A stretch of 64,000 nt of DNA, from positions 1 through 64,000 of the forward strand of contig JAITWK010000014.1 of assembly GCA_031285295.1 (NCBI GenBank). Reading direction: 5' to 3'. The notes beneath the pieces are model-generated. The model saw nothing but the letters and a program-made list of their open reading frames with translations, was not told the origin of the DNA and ran no database searches. The stretch is from Deltaproteobacteria bacterium (GTDB lineage Bacteria > Desulfobacterota > Desulfovibrionia > Desulfovibrionales > Desulfovibrionaceae). Positions 1-7,758 of this stretch are shown here, piece by piece. Position 1 is the first letter of the stretch; every line of letters begins with the position of its first letter. A program made the translations under genes and the position numbers.

Positions 1-664
1 AAAATACGTTCAACTGCGGGCTGATGCGGTTAATGATGCCAAGGCACACATCGCTGAGCAGACAGACCAGCATGATCGGGGCGGAGAACAGCACGGCCAT
101 GACCATCAGGCGGGAGAACTGCCCCAGCAGAAACAGCGGGATAGCTTCGCGGGAACCGGCGGGCAGTTCAAAGCCGGGTGGGCATACGCCATAACTGGCA
201 AGCAGCAAAAGCAGCATTTGTAAAAAAGCGCCGCTGCTGAAAAAAATATAAATGGCAGATTGATGTAAAAAGCTGCCAAACAGCGAGGTAGCCTCCCCGC
301 TGGCCGGGTCTGTAGCCTGGGCCATGCCCGCGCCGCGCTGGTTATCAATGATGAAGCCCACCGAAAGCATGGCCCAGAAAACCACGCTTGCCGTATAAGC
401 CAGCAAAAAACCTACCAGCATTTCCTTGCCCAGGGTGCAGGCCAGCCAAAGAAAAAATGGCATGCCCGCTTCCGGCGCATTCAGCCCGGCAAAGGCAGGG
501 TAAACAAAAAGGGCCAGCAGCACCGAAAGAGAAAAGCGCAGTTGGGCTGGTACGGCCTGCCCGCTGAAAAAAGGCACCAGCCCGAAAAAGATCAGCAGGC
601 GGACGCAGCCGATAAAAAAGTAGGCCGCCTGTCCATTGAAGATGCCGCTGAAAAGCTCAAGCAT
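1..664 (-). CDS. sctT: SctT, T3SS export apparatus membrane protein (partial, 3' end off window)
   Basis: Inner-membrane export-gate subunit of the YscT/SpaR/HrcT family, which caps the SctR-SctS complex. Translating the minus strand from the ATG at 664 gives a hydrophobic protein of 221 codons before the window edge, with several membrane segments and the family-typical stretch GFIIDNQRGAGMAQATDP. It starts a few bases after the sctS stop, so it is co-transcribed with sctV and sctS. The C-terminus is missing only because the window ends; sctU would be expected next. Family assignment is firm from motif plus position. Confidence 0.93.
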   Translation of the reverse strand, partial: MLELFSGIFNGQAAYFFIGCVRLLIFFGLVPFFSGQAVPAQLRFSLSVLLALFVYPAFAGLNAPEAGMPFFLWLACTLGKEMLVGFLLAYTASVVFWAMLSVGFIIDNQRGAGMAQATDPASGEATSLFGSFLHQSAIYIFFSSGAFLQMLLLLLASYGVCPPGFELPAGSREAIPLFLLGQFSRLMVMAVLFSAPIMLVCLLSDVCLGIINRISPQLNVF

Positions 665-670
665 GAAAAC

Positions 671-934
671 TTACCTGACCATGAAATAAAAACCGTCAAA
701 GATGGTGCTGGAAAAACGGATTAACTCTTCACCAAGCCAGCCTGCCGTAAGCAGGATGGTAACAATAACGCTGATCAGCTTGATGCCGAAGCTCAAGGTT
801 TGTTCCTGCAACTGGGTAACAGCCTGAAAAAAGCTTACCACCAGTCCGGTCAGCGAGGCTACCGCGATAGCCGGGATGGAAAGCAATAGCACCAACTGAC
901 ACAGTTGTATGGCCAAATCCGCTGGCGTATTCAT
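671..934 (-). CDS. sctS: SctS, T3SS export apparatus small membrane protein
   Basis: An 87-residue protein of the YscS/SpaQ/EscS family, which forms part of the helical export gate in the inner membrane. It has two hydrophobic helices (about residues 13-38 and 50-68) separated by the conserved stretch FFQAVTQLQEQTLSFG, typical of SctS and flagellar FliQ. Its ATG overlaps the sctV stop by 4 bases, indicating translational coupling. Length is normal for the family. It is SctS rather than FliQ because every neighbour is an injectisome gene. Confidence 0.96.
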   Translation of the reverse strand: MNTPADLAIQLCQLVLLLSIPAIAVASLTGLVVSFFQAVTQLQEQTLSFGIKLISVIVTILLTAGWLGEELIRFSSTIFDGFYFMVR

Positions 935-3018
935 AGTTTGATCCTGGCAATGGGCTGAATGGTTATCTCCGGGGTCAATTCCTGATAGGAAAGCACCGGC
1001 AACTCGTAAAACTCCGGCTCGATCAGGCGGCGCACATAACGGCGTATATCCATGGAGGTAAGCAACACCGGGGGTTGTTTGCGCTTCAAGGCTTCATCAG
1101 TTTCCCGGTGCAGGGCCGCCAGAATCGCCGCGCTGGCTTCCGGGGCCAGAGCCAGAAAAGCACCGGATGATGTCTGGCGTATGGCCTTGCGTATCACATC
1201 CTCAACATCGGGCTGAAGCAGCACTACCGGCAAAATATTCAGTCCACCGGCATACAGGTAGCTGATCTGGCGTTTTAACGCGCCGCGCACCTGTTCGGTC
1301 AGCAGAACAATATCCTTTTCGCGCCCGGCCCAATCCACCAGGGCTTCCAGAATGGCGCTGAGATTGCGTATGGAAATACGCTCCAGCACCAGACGCTGAA
1401 AAATTTCGGCAATTTTTTGCACCGGCAGCAGCCGGGTGGCTTCGCGCACCAAATCCGGGGCCATGGCTTCCATGCGATCCAGCAGGAACTTGGCCTGTTG
1501 CAGGCCGATGAACTCCGAAGCGTGACGGGTAAGCATCAATGAAAGATGATAAGCCAGAATACGCGGGTGCGACATGCAGCTTATCCCGGCCTGGGCCAGC
1601 AAATCGCCCTTGTCTTCTTCCACCCATATTGATGGCACACCGGGCAAAAACTGTTCGGTTTCCCGCACGGTAAGCGCAAGCATTTCCAGATTGGCCCGTG
1701 ATTCTCTGGCCAGGAGCATATCTTTTTCCAGTCTGCCTCTGGTTACCGGCACTTCATGAATCAGCAGGGAGTATGACAGCCCCTGCAAGGATTCGTTTGT
1801 GCGCAGATTAATACCGGGAAAGGGCACACCCAAATCAAAATACAAGGCCCGGCGTAATGCGAGCAGTTCTTCATTCAAAGCGTCATAGCTGAGGGCAGTG
1901 CCAAGCTCCGGTGAAATATCCAGCAAAATAGGCACGGTAGGGGCAAAATCCTCACCCGGCTTGCTGCGGACGGCCTTGGGACCAACGGTAGGAGCCAGAG
2001 TGCGGGAAAGTTCTTCCTGACCATCCTTGGCGGGCTGTTCCCGCTTCAGGCGCAGCAGCAGATAGCCCAGGCCGCAAATTACCGCGCCCAGCATAATAAG
2101 CTGCGGCTTGGGGAAGCCCGGTATCACGGCCATCATGGCCACCAGACTCCCGGCCAGGGTCAGCGCCTTGGGCTGGGAGAAGATTTGCCCGCTCACCTGA
2201 CCGCCCAAACCATCTTTGCTTTCGCCGCCGGTACGGGTAATCAGGATACCGGCCGAAATGGAAATGAGCAGCGAGGGAATTTGCGAAACCAGACCATCGC
2301 CAATGGCCAGCACGCCAAAGCGCTGCACGGCCTCAGCGGCGGTCATGCCCATCTGGGTGATGCCAATCAGAATGCCGCCCACCAGCACAATGACCACAAT
2401 AAAGATGCCTGCCACCGCGTCGCCTTTGACGAACTTCATGGCCCCGTCCATAGCGCCGTAGAGACTGCTTTCGTCGGATACCCGGTCACGGCGGCGTCTG
2501 GCCTCCTCCATATCGATGGCCCCGGCCCGCAAATCGGCGTCAATGCTCATCTGCTTGCCCGGCATGGCGTCCAGGGTAAAACGCGCCCCCACTTCAGCCA
2601 CCCGCTCCGCACCCTTGGAGATAACAATGAACTGCACAACGGTAAGAATCAAAAAGACCACGCAGCCAACCACAAAGTTGCCGCCGACCATAAATTCGCC
2701 AAAAGTATCAATGATCGCACCGGCATCGGCATCCAGCAGAATCAGGCGGGTGGTGGTAATATTCAGGCCCACCCGGAACAGGGTGGTAAAAAGCAGAATG
2801 GTGGGAAAGACGGAAAATTCAAGGGCCGAAGCCACATACATGGCCATCATCAGCACAATGAAAGAAGTGCCGATGTTGATGCCGATGAGCGTATCCACCA
2901 ACGAAGTAGGCAGCGGCACGATCATCATGGTGAAGACCAGAACCAGTACAAACACCATGAGCAAATCCGTATGCCGGGTGATGCCCCGCACCATCATTCT
3001 GGATGAAAACATTGCCAT
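931..3018 (-). CDS. sctV: SctV, major T3SS export gate protein
   Basis: A 695-residue LcrD/YscV/InvA (FHIPEP) family protein that forms the nonameric export gate and docks chaperone-substrate complexes on its cytoplasmic ring. Residues ~15-310 contain the N-terminal membrane segments, including the signature RFTLDAMPGKQMSIDADLR; residues ~350-695 form the cytosolic domain. The gene follows yscY-like and yscX-like genes, the arrangement known for Yersinia and Pseudomonas, where YscX and YscY work specifically with YscV. It overlaps sctS by 4 bases. Length is as expected for the family. Confidence 0.97.
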   Translation of the reverse strand: MAMFSSRMMVRGITRHTDLLMVFVLVLVFTMMIVPLPTSLVDTLIGINIGTSFIVLMMAMYVASALEFSVFPTILLFTTLFRVGLNITTTRLILLDADAGAIIDTFGEFMVGGNFVVGCVVFLILTVVQFIVISKGAERVAEVGARFTLDAMPGKQMSIDADLRAGAIDMEEARRRRDRVSDESSLYGAMDGAMKFVKGDAVAGIFIVVIVLVGGILIGITQMGMTAAEAVQRFGVLAIGDGLVSQIPSLLISISAGILITRTGGESKDGLGGQVSGQIFSQPKALTLAGSLVAMMAVIPGFPKPQLIMLGAVICGLGYLLLRLKREQPAKDGQEELSRTLAPTVGPKAVRSKPGEDFAPTVPILLDISPELGTALSYDALNEELLALRRALYFDLGVPFPGINLRTNESLQGLSYSLLIHEVPVTRGRLEKDMLLARESRANLEMLALTVRETEQFLPGVPSIWVEEDKGDLLAQAGISCMSHPRILAYHLSLMLTRHASEFIGLQQAKFLLDRMEAMAPDLVREATRLLPVQKIAEIFQRLVLERISIRNLSAILEALVDWAGREKDIVLLTEQVRGALKRQISYLYAGGLNILPVVLLQPDVEDVIRKAIRQTSSGAFLALAPEASAAILAALHRETDEALKRKQPPVLLTSMDIRRYVRRLIEPEFYELPVLSYQELTPEITIQPIARIKL

Positions 3019-3105
3019 ATATGTCCCTTTTGAGCTTTATTTCCCAGCCCAGGCTATGCGCTTTGCAGGAGCAATTTAACCGGAAAAATATTCATCTGTT
3101 TTGTG

Positions 3106-3423
3106 TTACCGATCCGCCTGATTACGCCGTACATACTCGGCCATGCTTTCCGCCGCTTCCGCCTTCCGGTCTTCCATATGCAAGGCTTTGGCGCGCATCA
3201 GCCACAAAGCGGAATCGGCAGAAGCGCAGGCGTCAATACGCCGCAAGGCCTCGCTGCCGTTACCTTCGTCCAGGCTTAAAGCGGCCAGGTGCCTGAGGGC
3301 GGATTCATTGTTATCGTTCAAGGCCAGAATACCGTTAAAAACAATATTCGCTTCTTTTGCGCGGCCTTGCAAAAAATAGACATGCCCCAGAATTTCCAGA
3401 GTCTCGATATCTTCCTGTTTCAT
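3106..3423 (-). CDS. sctY: YscY-like TPR chaperone of the SctV-YscX module
   Basis: A 105-residue TPR protein. The ATG at 3423 (MKQEDIETLEILG) is chosen because the open frame upstream runs through the end of the preceding gene and looks non-coding. Helical pairs such as GHVYFLQGRAKEANIVFNGI and ALRHLAALSLDEGNGSEALR are TPR-like. Position between the YscX-like gene and sctV matches yscY, whose product is the chaperone of the early substrate YscX. Other small T3SS TPR chaperones (YscG type) look similar, so naming depends on gene order. Confidence 0.75.
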   Translation of the reverse strand: MKQEDIETLEILGHVYFLQGRAKEANIVFNGILALNDNNESALRHLAALSLDEGNGSEALRRIDACASADSALWLMRAKALHMEDRKAEAAESMAEYVRRNQADR

Positions 3424-3470
3424 ATGTGCCCTAATCTTGTTCTTCTTTCGTTGCGTTGTACTGACGCGCA

Positions 3471-3839
3471 TTACCCGGCTAAAAGCAGACCCTGAAAGGA
3501 AGAGAGCAGGGTGGCTCGTTCGCCTTCTTCTTCCAGTAATTCTTTCAGGGCAATCAGGGCCGGATCGTCCGTATCCTGTAAAGCTTCCTTGCAACCGCGC
3601 AGGCTGTGGCGGTAGCGATCCGGCTTCAAATTTTCCAGGTTACGCACTGCCGGGCGCAAAAAGGCGGCTATGAGCGTTTCGCAGTTACGGGCGGCATACA
3701 TGCTGTGCAATAGCGCGGAGCGCGAAGCATCCGTTGGCGCAAGGTTTGCTTTATCCGGCAGGGCGGACGCCTCAAAAGGCAAAATATCCTGGATGCCCCG
3801 GTTTAATTCATAGATATTGCCGTGGATGGTGGTCGCCAT
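3471..3839 (-). CDS. sctX: YscX-like early secreted protein
   Basis: A 122-residue protein whose size and place (directly before the YscY-like TPR gene and sctV) match YscX, a secreted component required for Ysc injectisome assembly. Visible features are an N-terminal FEASALPDKANLAP stretch and a mostly helical C-terminal half (YRHSLRGCKEALQ, LIALKELLEEEGERATLLSS). YscX and YscY occur only in the Ysc family of T3SS, so this gene is useful for classifying the system. The call rests on context and size; I cannot align it here. Confidence 0.7.
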   Translation of the reverse strand: MATTIHGNIYELNRGIQDILPFEASALPDKANLAPTDASRSALLHSMYAARNCETLIAAFLRPAVRNLENLKPDRYRHSLRGCKEALQDTDDPALIALKELLEEEGERATLLSSFQGLLLAG

Positions 3840-3884
3840 AACTGTTTCCTTAAGAAAATACTGTAAAATAGTATTTTCCCGGTG

Positions 3885-4262
3885 TTATCGTTCCAAAAGC
3901 GTTTCATCAAGCAAGCCGGACAATATAAGCACGGCCTGTTCCAGAGCTTGCAGGGAAAAATCTTTCTGTGTGAAGCGCGTTAAAAAAAACAGGATATTGT
4001 CTTTGTACAGTCCGGCATAAACCGGAAAAGGCCGCGTAAAATCAGGCCCGCACAAGCCAAGGGCGCGGCGCGGCACATCATGATCATGCGCCGGAAACTC
4101 TCTGGCCAGATAAAGTAATATTGCTTCCACGTTGTCGTTGCTCTTTTCCAGAAAAAGCGTTCCCATGCCTTCAATATGCAACTGTATCGGCTTATCCCGT
4201 TCCAGATCAAGCGCGGGCAGGCCCATGCGCCGCCCAAATTCCGAAATGACATGTTCGTACAT
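3885..4262 (-). CDS. SycN/CesT-type T3SS chaperone of the gatekeeper
   Basis: A 125-residue protein starting at the ATG at 4262 (MYEHVISEFGRRMGLPAL), one base after the sctW stop. The open frame upstream lies inside sctW and is discarded. The pattern of an N-terminal helix, then GMGTLFLEKSNDNVEAILLYLAREF and strand-rich PVYAGLYKDNILFFL resembles class I T3SS chaperones. In Yersinia the gene in this slot is sycN, which with YscB chaperones YopN. No YscB partner is visible, so it may act as a homodimer. The family call is good; the exact orthologue is inferred from position. Confidence 0.7.
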   Translation of the reverse strand: MYEHVISEFGRRMGLPALDLERDKPIQLHIEGMGTLFLEKSNDNVEAILLYLAREFPAHDHDVPRRALGLCGPDFTRPFPVYAGLYKDNILFFLTRFTQKDFSLQALEQAVLILSGLLDETLLER

Positions 4263-4263
4263 A

Positions 4264-5415
4264 TCAGAACCCCAACTCCTCTTCTTCACGAGACACCGCA
4301 TCATCCAGAGCGTTTTGCAACGCGCTCTGCAAGCGCTGACGCGCATCATGCCCTTCATAAAACAAATCCGGCAGATTACGCAGGCCTTGCAGCATATCCT
4401 GCAAAAACAGCACTTCACGCTCGGTATCCGGTGTGCCTGCCTGCCTGACAATGCTCTGAAAATCCCGGCTGCCTACATACTGATTATCCCGCGCCGCGAG
4501 CAGGGCATCCAGCATTTGTTCGGAGCCGATACGGCTTTGCACGCCGTGTGCCGTATCCAGGCGCTCCAGCAGGGTAACGCAAAAGTTGTGCGCAAGGCCA
4601 AGCACGCGCACCACGCTCAAATCACCGGTCAAAGCCTTGAGTTGGGATTTTTCCACTGAAGGCCCGGCGGAAGAAAGCTCATTGCCCAGCGTGGTCATTA
4701 AAAAATCCAGCCCGGTATTCAGTTTGGCGTCACCAAAGCGGGCGCGTAAATCCGACAGAATTTCACGCGGAGAGGCGGCATCCAGTACTACACTGCGATA
4801 GGTTCCGCGCAAGTCGTGTTCTGCAAGCCCGGTAAAGTTTTGCGCGGTCAAATTCACGGCCAGACCGGAAGCCACGGCAAATCTATTATTTGCGGCCAGA
4901 TTATCCAAGGCCAGGTCAATGGTTCCGGCCAGAGGGGATGCGTTGCCAAGATGATCTTGCAGGCGTTCCTTCAAGGCGATCAGTACATTGAATTGATCTG
5001 CCGGATCCGGCTCCTGCCCGCCATTTTTGTGCCCCAATGCCTGCTTTGCGGTGTCCAAAAGTTCGGCAACATCCGCGCGGTTGCGTCCCCTGAACAGTTT
5101 TTCCAACAGCTCAAGCTCCGGGCCGAACTTTTTTTCCGTCTCCGTTGCCTGTTTGCGGGCGGCTTCCATAAAGGGTTCGATGGAATGCGCAGTTTTAAGG
5201 CCGGTTTTTTCCTTGCGTTCGCCCAGGCGCTTCTCCTCACGCTCCGCCATATTGAAGGAGAGTTCTTCCGCCGCGTTGGCCAGCAGGGACATGGGGTTTT
5301 CCGCCTGCGTTACCCTGGCCCCCATGAACAGCCCCTGCGACGCGGCCCGGTCTGACCTGGCCGCCGCAGCATCCGCAAGGACGTTTGTTTGAAACTGTGC
5401 CGCTTGTATGCTCAT
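4264..5415 (-). CDS. sctW: SctW gatekeeper (YopN-TyeA fusion type)
   Basis: A 383-residue secretion gatekeeper that controls the switch between translocator and effector export. The N-terminal ~100 residues are polar and charged (secretion signal and chaperone-binding region), followed by helical domains. The last ~90 residues (VLFLQDMLQGLRNLPDLFY and following) correspond to TyeA. Yersinia YopN and TyeA together are about this length, so here they form one polypeptide, as in MxiC and InvE. It lies between the regulator gene and the SycN-like chaperone in the same operon. Confidence 0.85.
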   Translation of the reverse strand: MSIQAAQFQTNVLADAAAARSDRAASQGLFMGARVTQAENPMSLLANAAEELSFNMAEREEKRLGERKEKTGLKTAHSIEPFMEAARKQATETEKKFGPELELLEKLFRGRNRADVAELLDTAKQALGHKNGGQEPDPADQFNVLIALKERLQDHLGNASPLAGTIDLALDNLAANNRFAVASGLAVNLTAQNFTGLAEHDLRGTYRSVVLDAASPREILSDLRARFGDAKLNTGLDFLMTTLGNELSSAGPSVEKSQLKALTGDLSVVRVLGLAHNFCVTLLERLDTAHGVQSRIGSEQMLDALLAARDNQYVGSRDFQSIVRQAGTPDTEREVLFLQDMLQGLRNLPDLFYEGHDARQRLQSALQNALDDAVSREEEELGF

Positions 5416-5428
5416 AGTTGTCTTTGCC

Positions 5429-6916
5429 TCAAGCCAGTCCCAGGCGTTTCAGCTTCTTGCGCAAACCTTCGCGGCTAAGGCCAAGTCTTTGGGCTGCATG
5501 GGTCTTGTTGCCTTTGCAGGCATCCAGTGCTTCCTGTGTCAGTTTGCGTTCGGCTATGAACAGTGTTTCGGTAAAACTATTTTTGGCTGCTTCGGCTTGC
5601 CGCGCGGCGTTGGACTGTTTTGACTCATCTGTTTCAAAAGAAATGGCCCTGGCGCTGTAGGTGAGCAGGCGGCGCATGATGCCGCGCAGCAAATCCGGGT
5701 GTGCATCCAGTTTTTCGGTCAGGCTTCCGGTAAAGCTGCCGGGGCTTTGCGCGGATGACTGATCTGCAGCAAGGCTTGGCCGATTCGGCCTTGATTTTCG
5801 GGTTGGCCCCCACCCCGCCGCCAGCCGGGCGGAAAAATCCTCCGGCTGGATAACCGCTTCTGCCGCCAGCAAGGCCGCCCGTTCCACCTCGTGTTCCAAT
5901 TCGCGCACATTGCCCGGCCAGGCGTAGCTTTCCAGCAGGCGTAAACTTTCCGGCGTAAAACCGGAGGCAGATACCCCGTAACGCGCACAGGCGGCACGCA
6001 GAAAATGCGTGGCCAGATGGCGAATATCCTCGGTTCGTTCACGCAGGGGCGGTATATGGATATGAATGACCTGCAAGCGGTAAAAAAGATCCTGCCTGAA
6101 TTCACCTTTGGCGCAAGCTTCTTCCAAATTACGGTGCGTGGCTGAAATGAGCCGTACATCCACAGGCAGAGGCTTTCTGCCACCAACCCTGGTAATGCTT
6201 TCGTCTTCTATGGCTTTAAGGATCTTGGCCTGACACTCGCCCGGCATGTCACCGATTTCATCCAGAAAAAGCGTACCGCCGGAGGCATGCTCAAAATGCC
6301 CGATGCGCTCGCTCACCCCGGAGGCTACGCCTTTTTCAATACCGAACAGTTCGCTTTCCAAAAGCGCCGTGGGAATGGCCGCACAGTTCAGGCTGACCAA
6401 AGGCGCTTTGGCCCGTGTGCCGCTGTAGTGAATATATTTGGCGAGCAGCCCTTTGCCGGTTCCGGTTTCACCGGTAATCAGCACCGGCACATCAACCGAG
6501 GCGATATGCCCGGCCTGTTTGAACACCAGGCGCATGGCCGGGTTGTGGGTGAGGGCGGCAATCTGCTTGAATTCGCCATGTAATCCGGCGCGCAAGTCGC
6601 GATTCTCGCGCCCCAGTTTTTCCGCCCGGTTTTCCTGCTCGGATCGCAGGGCGGAGAGCTCGGCCACCAGATCAATCAGTTTGGCTTCGCGTTCTTCCAC
6701 ATAAGTCAGCAGTTGCTCCAGAGCCAGTGAAAGCCTGGCGGAATCGGCAACCGGATTGGCATGTGGTTTATTGACCAGCTTATTGGTCTGCTTATTGGCC
6801 GTGGCCTTTGACAAGGGTAGTCTTTCGAGCAGGGCGTGCGCTTTTTCGCGCTGCCCGGCTGCCATGTGGCCGCAAAAGATTACGACCAGATCCAATAAAG
6901 CTGATTTTTGTGTCAT
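5429..6916 (-). CDS. Sigma-54-type AAA+ transcription activator with altered GAFTGA loop
   Basis: A 495-residue NtrC-family enhancer-binding protein. The N-terminus has no receiver or GAF domain, only a short region and a coiled coil (~65-110). The AAA+ domain (~130-360) has Walker A GETGTGKG and Walker B TLFLDEIGD. The loop that normally reads GAFTGA and contacts sigma-54 reads GVASGV. The C-terminus is a Fis-type helix-turn-helix (GNKTHAAQRLGLSREGLRKK). It follows the RsbW-like kinase gene closely and precedes sctW, so it is the likely local T3SS regulator. Whether it still activates sigma-54 is uncertain. Confidence 0.92.
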   Translation of the reverse strand: MTQKSALLDLVVIFCGHMAAGQREKAHALLERLPLSKATANKQTNKLVNKPHANPVADSARLSLALEQLLTYVEEREAKLIDLVAELSALRSEQENRAEKLGRENRDLRAGLHGEFKQIAALTHNPAMRLVFKQAGHIASVDVPVLITGETGTGKGLLAKYIHYSGTRAKAPLVSLNCAAIPTALLESELFGIEKGVASGVSERIGHFEHASGGTLFLDEIGDMPGECQAKILKAIEDESITRVGGRKPLPVDVRLISATHRNLEEACAKGEFRQDLFYRLQVIHIHIPPLRERTEDIRHLATHFLRAACARYGVSASGFTPESLRLLESYAWPGNVRELEHEVERAALLAAEAVIQPEDFSARLAAGWGPTRKSRPNRPSLAADQSSAQSPGSFTGSLTEKLDAHPDLLRGIMRRLLTYSARAISFETDESKQSNAARQAEAAKNSFTETLFIAERKLTQEALDACKGNKTHAAQRLGLSREGLRKKLKRLGLA

Positions 6917-6933
6917 TTTAACTTTTTAGTCAC

Positions 6934-7329
6934 TCAGCCTGTTATCCGCATTTCCAGAATATTGTGCTCGTCCTGGCGGGTGTAGTGCAAATCCTCCGCC
7001 ATGGTACGCAGCAAAATCAGCCCGGCGCCGCCAGGCGTGCCTTCCGCAAAACGCTGTTGCAGATCCGGTGTTTCCGCAATCAGGGGATCAAAAGCCGGGC
7101 CTTGATCCGCAAAGCGTATGAACAGATTTTCCTTTGCCGCTTCCAGAGTGATTTTGGCCGGGCCTTCGTCATTTTTGTAAGCATGCATGAAAGTGTTCAC
7201 AAACAATTCTTCCAGCACCACCTGCGCCTTAAAGGCCAGTTCATCCGGCAAACCGGCCCGGCGGCAGGTTTCTTCCGTCATATCAAGAACAGCAGGCAGT
7301 TCGCTCAAGGAGGTAAAAACGCGCTGCAT
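6934..7329 (-). CDS. RsbW-like anti-sigma-type serine kinase (HATPase)
   Basis: A 131-residue GHKL ATPase-fold protein like RsbW, SpoIIAB or Bordetella BtrW. The N box is VLEELFVNTFMHAY, with the catalytic Glu and metal-binding Asn; the G1 region is FADQGPAFDP and the G2 region GGAGLILLRTMAE. In partner-switch systems such a kinase phosphorylates a STAS antagonist and sequesters a target. The STAS gene lies 10 bases upstream in the same operon and the PP2C phosphatase gene before that. The target here is unknown: no sigma factor gene is in the window and the AAA+ regulator is the nearest candidate. Confidence 0.88.
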   Translation of the reverse strand: MQRVFTSLSELPAVLDMTEETCRRAGLPDELAFKAQVVLEELFVNTFMHAYKNDEGPAKITLEAAKENLFIRFADQGPAFDPLIAETPDLQQRFAEGTPGGAGLILLRTMAEDLHYTRQDEHNILEMRITG

Positions 7330-7339
7330 GGCTTCCTCC

Positions 7340-7693
7340 TTAACTGCCGGATACCGCCGGGCTTAGACAAGCTTTGGCCTCTTCAAGGTTTGTCCGCAGC
7401 GCGGCAATCTTGTCGAAGCCGGTCAGGGTAAAGACTGACCGCACATTGTCGTTGAGCCCGAAAAACACCAGTTTGCCCTTGGCGTTCTGGGTGCCTTTTT
7501 GGGCCAGCAAAAAACAGCGCAGCCCCATACTGGCCACATAGCTTAAGCCGGAGCAATCCAGAATCAGGTTTTTGGAGCCTTCCCGCAAGGTGTTCTGAAT
7601 GGATTCGGTAAGCCCGGCTGCCTGGGTGGCTTCCAGTCGCCCGGTCAGACGGATCAGGGCATATTCTTTTTCAACGCTGACAGCTATATCCAT
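7340..7693 (-). CDS. STAS-domain anti-sigma factor antagonist (RsbV/SpoIIAA-like)
   Basis: A 117-residue single STAS-domain protein. LILDCSGLSYVASMGLRCFL carries the conserved loop, with the probable phosphorylated serine in VASMG at about residue 55. In partner switching the unphosphorylated form binds the RsbW-like kinase and frees its target; phosphorylation reverses this and PP2C dephosphorylation resets it. All three partners are adjacent here. The organisation recalls Bordetella btrU-btrV-btrW, which controls that T3SS. Confidence 0.9.
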   Translation of the reverse strand: MDIAVSVEKEYALIRLTGRLEATQAAGLTESIQNTLREGSKNLILDCSGLSYVASMGLRCFLLAQKGTQNAKGKLVFFGLNDNVRSVFTLTGFDKIAALRTNLEEAKACLSPAVSGS

Positions 7694-7758
7694 AACTTAC
7701 TCACACAAAAGGTTTTATAAGGGTTTAAAAGGTCTTTATACAAATTCGGATGTCCGGA

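Noticed and set aside
2185..3006. 273-codon open frame on the plus strand opposite sctV
   Set aside because: It is antisense to the well-supported sctV gene; composition is His/Gln/Asn-rich, typical of a shadow frame, with no family match.
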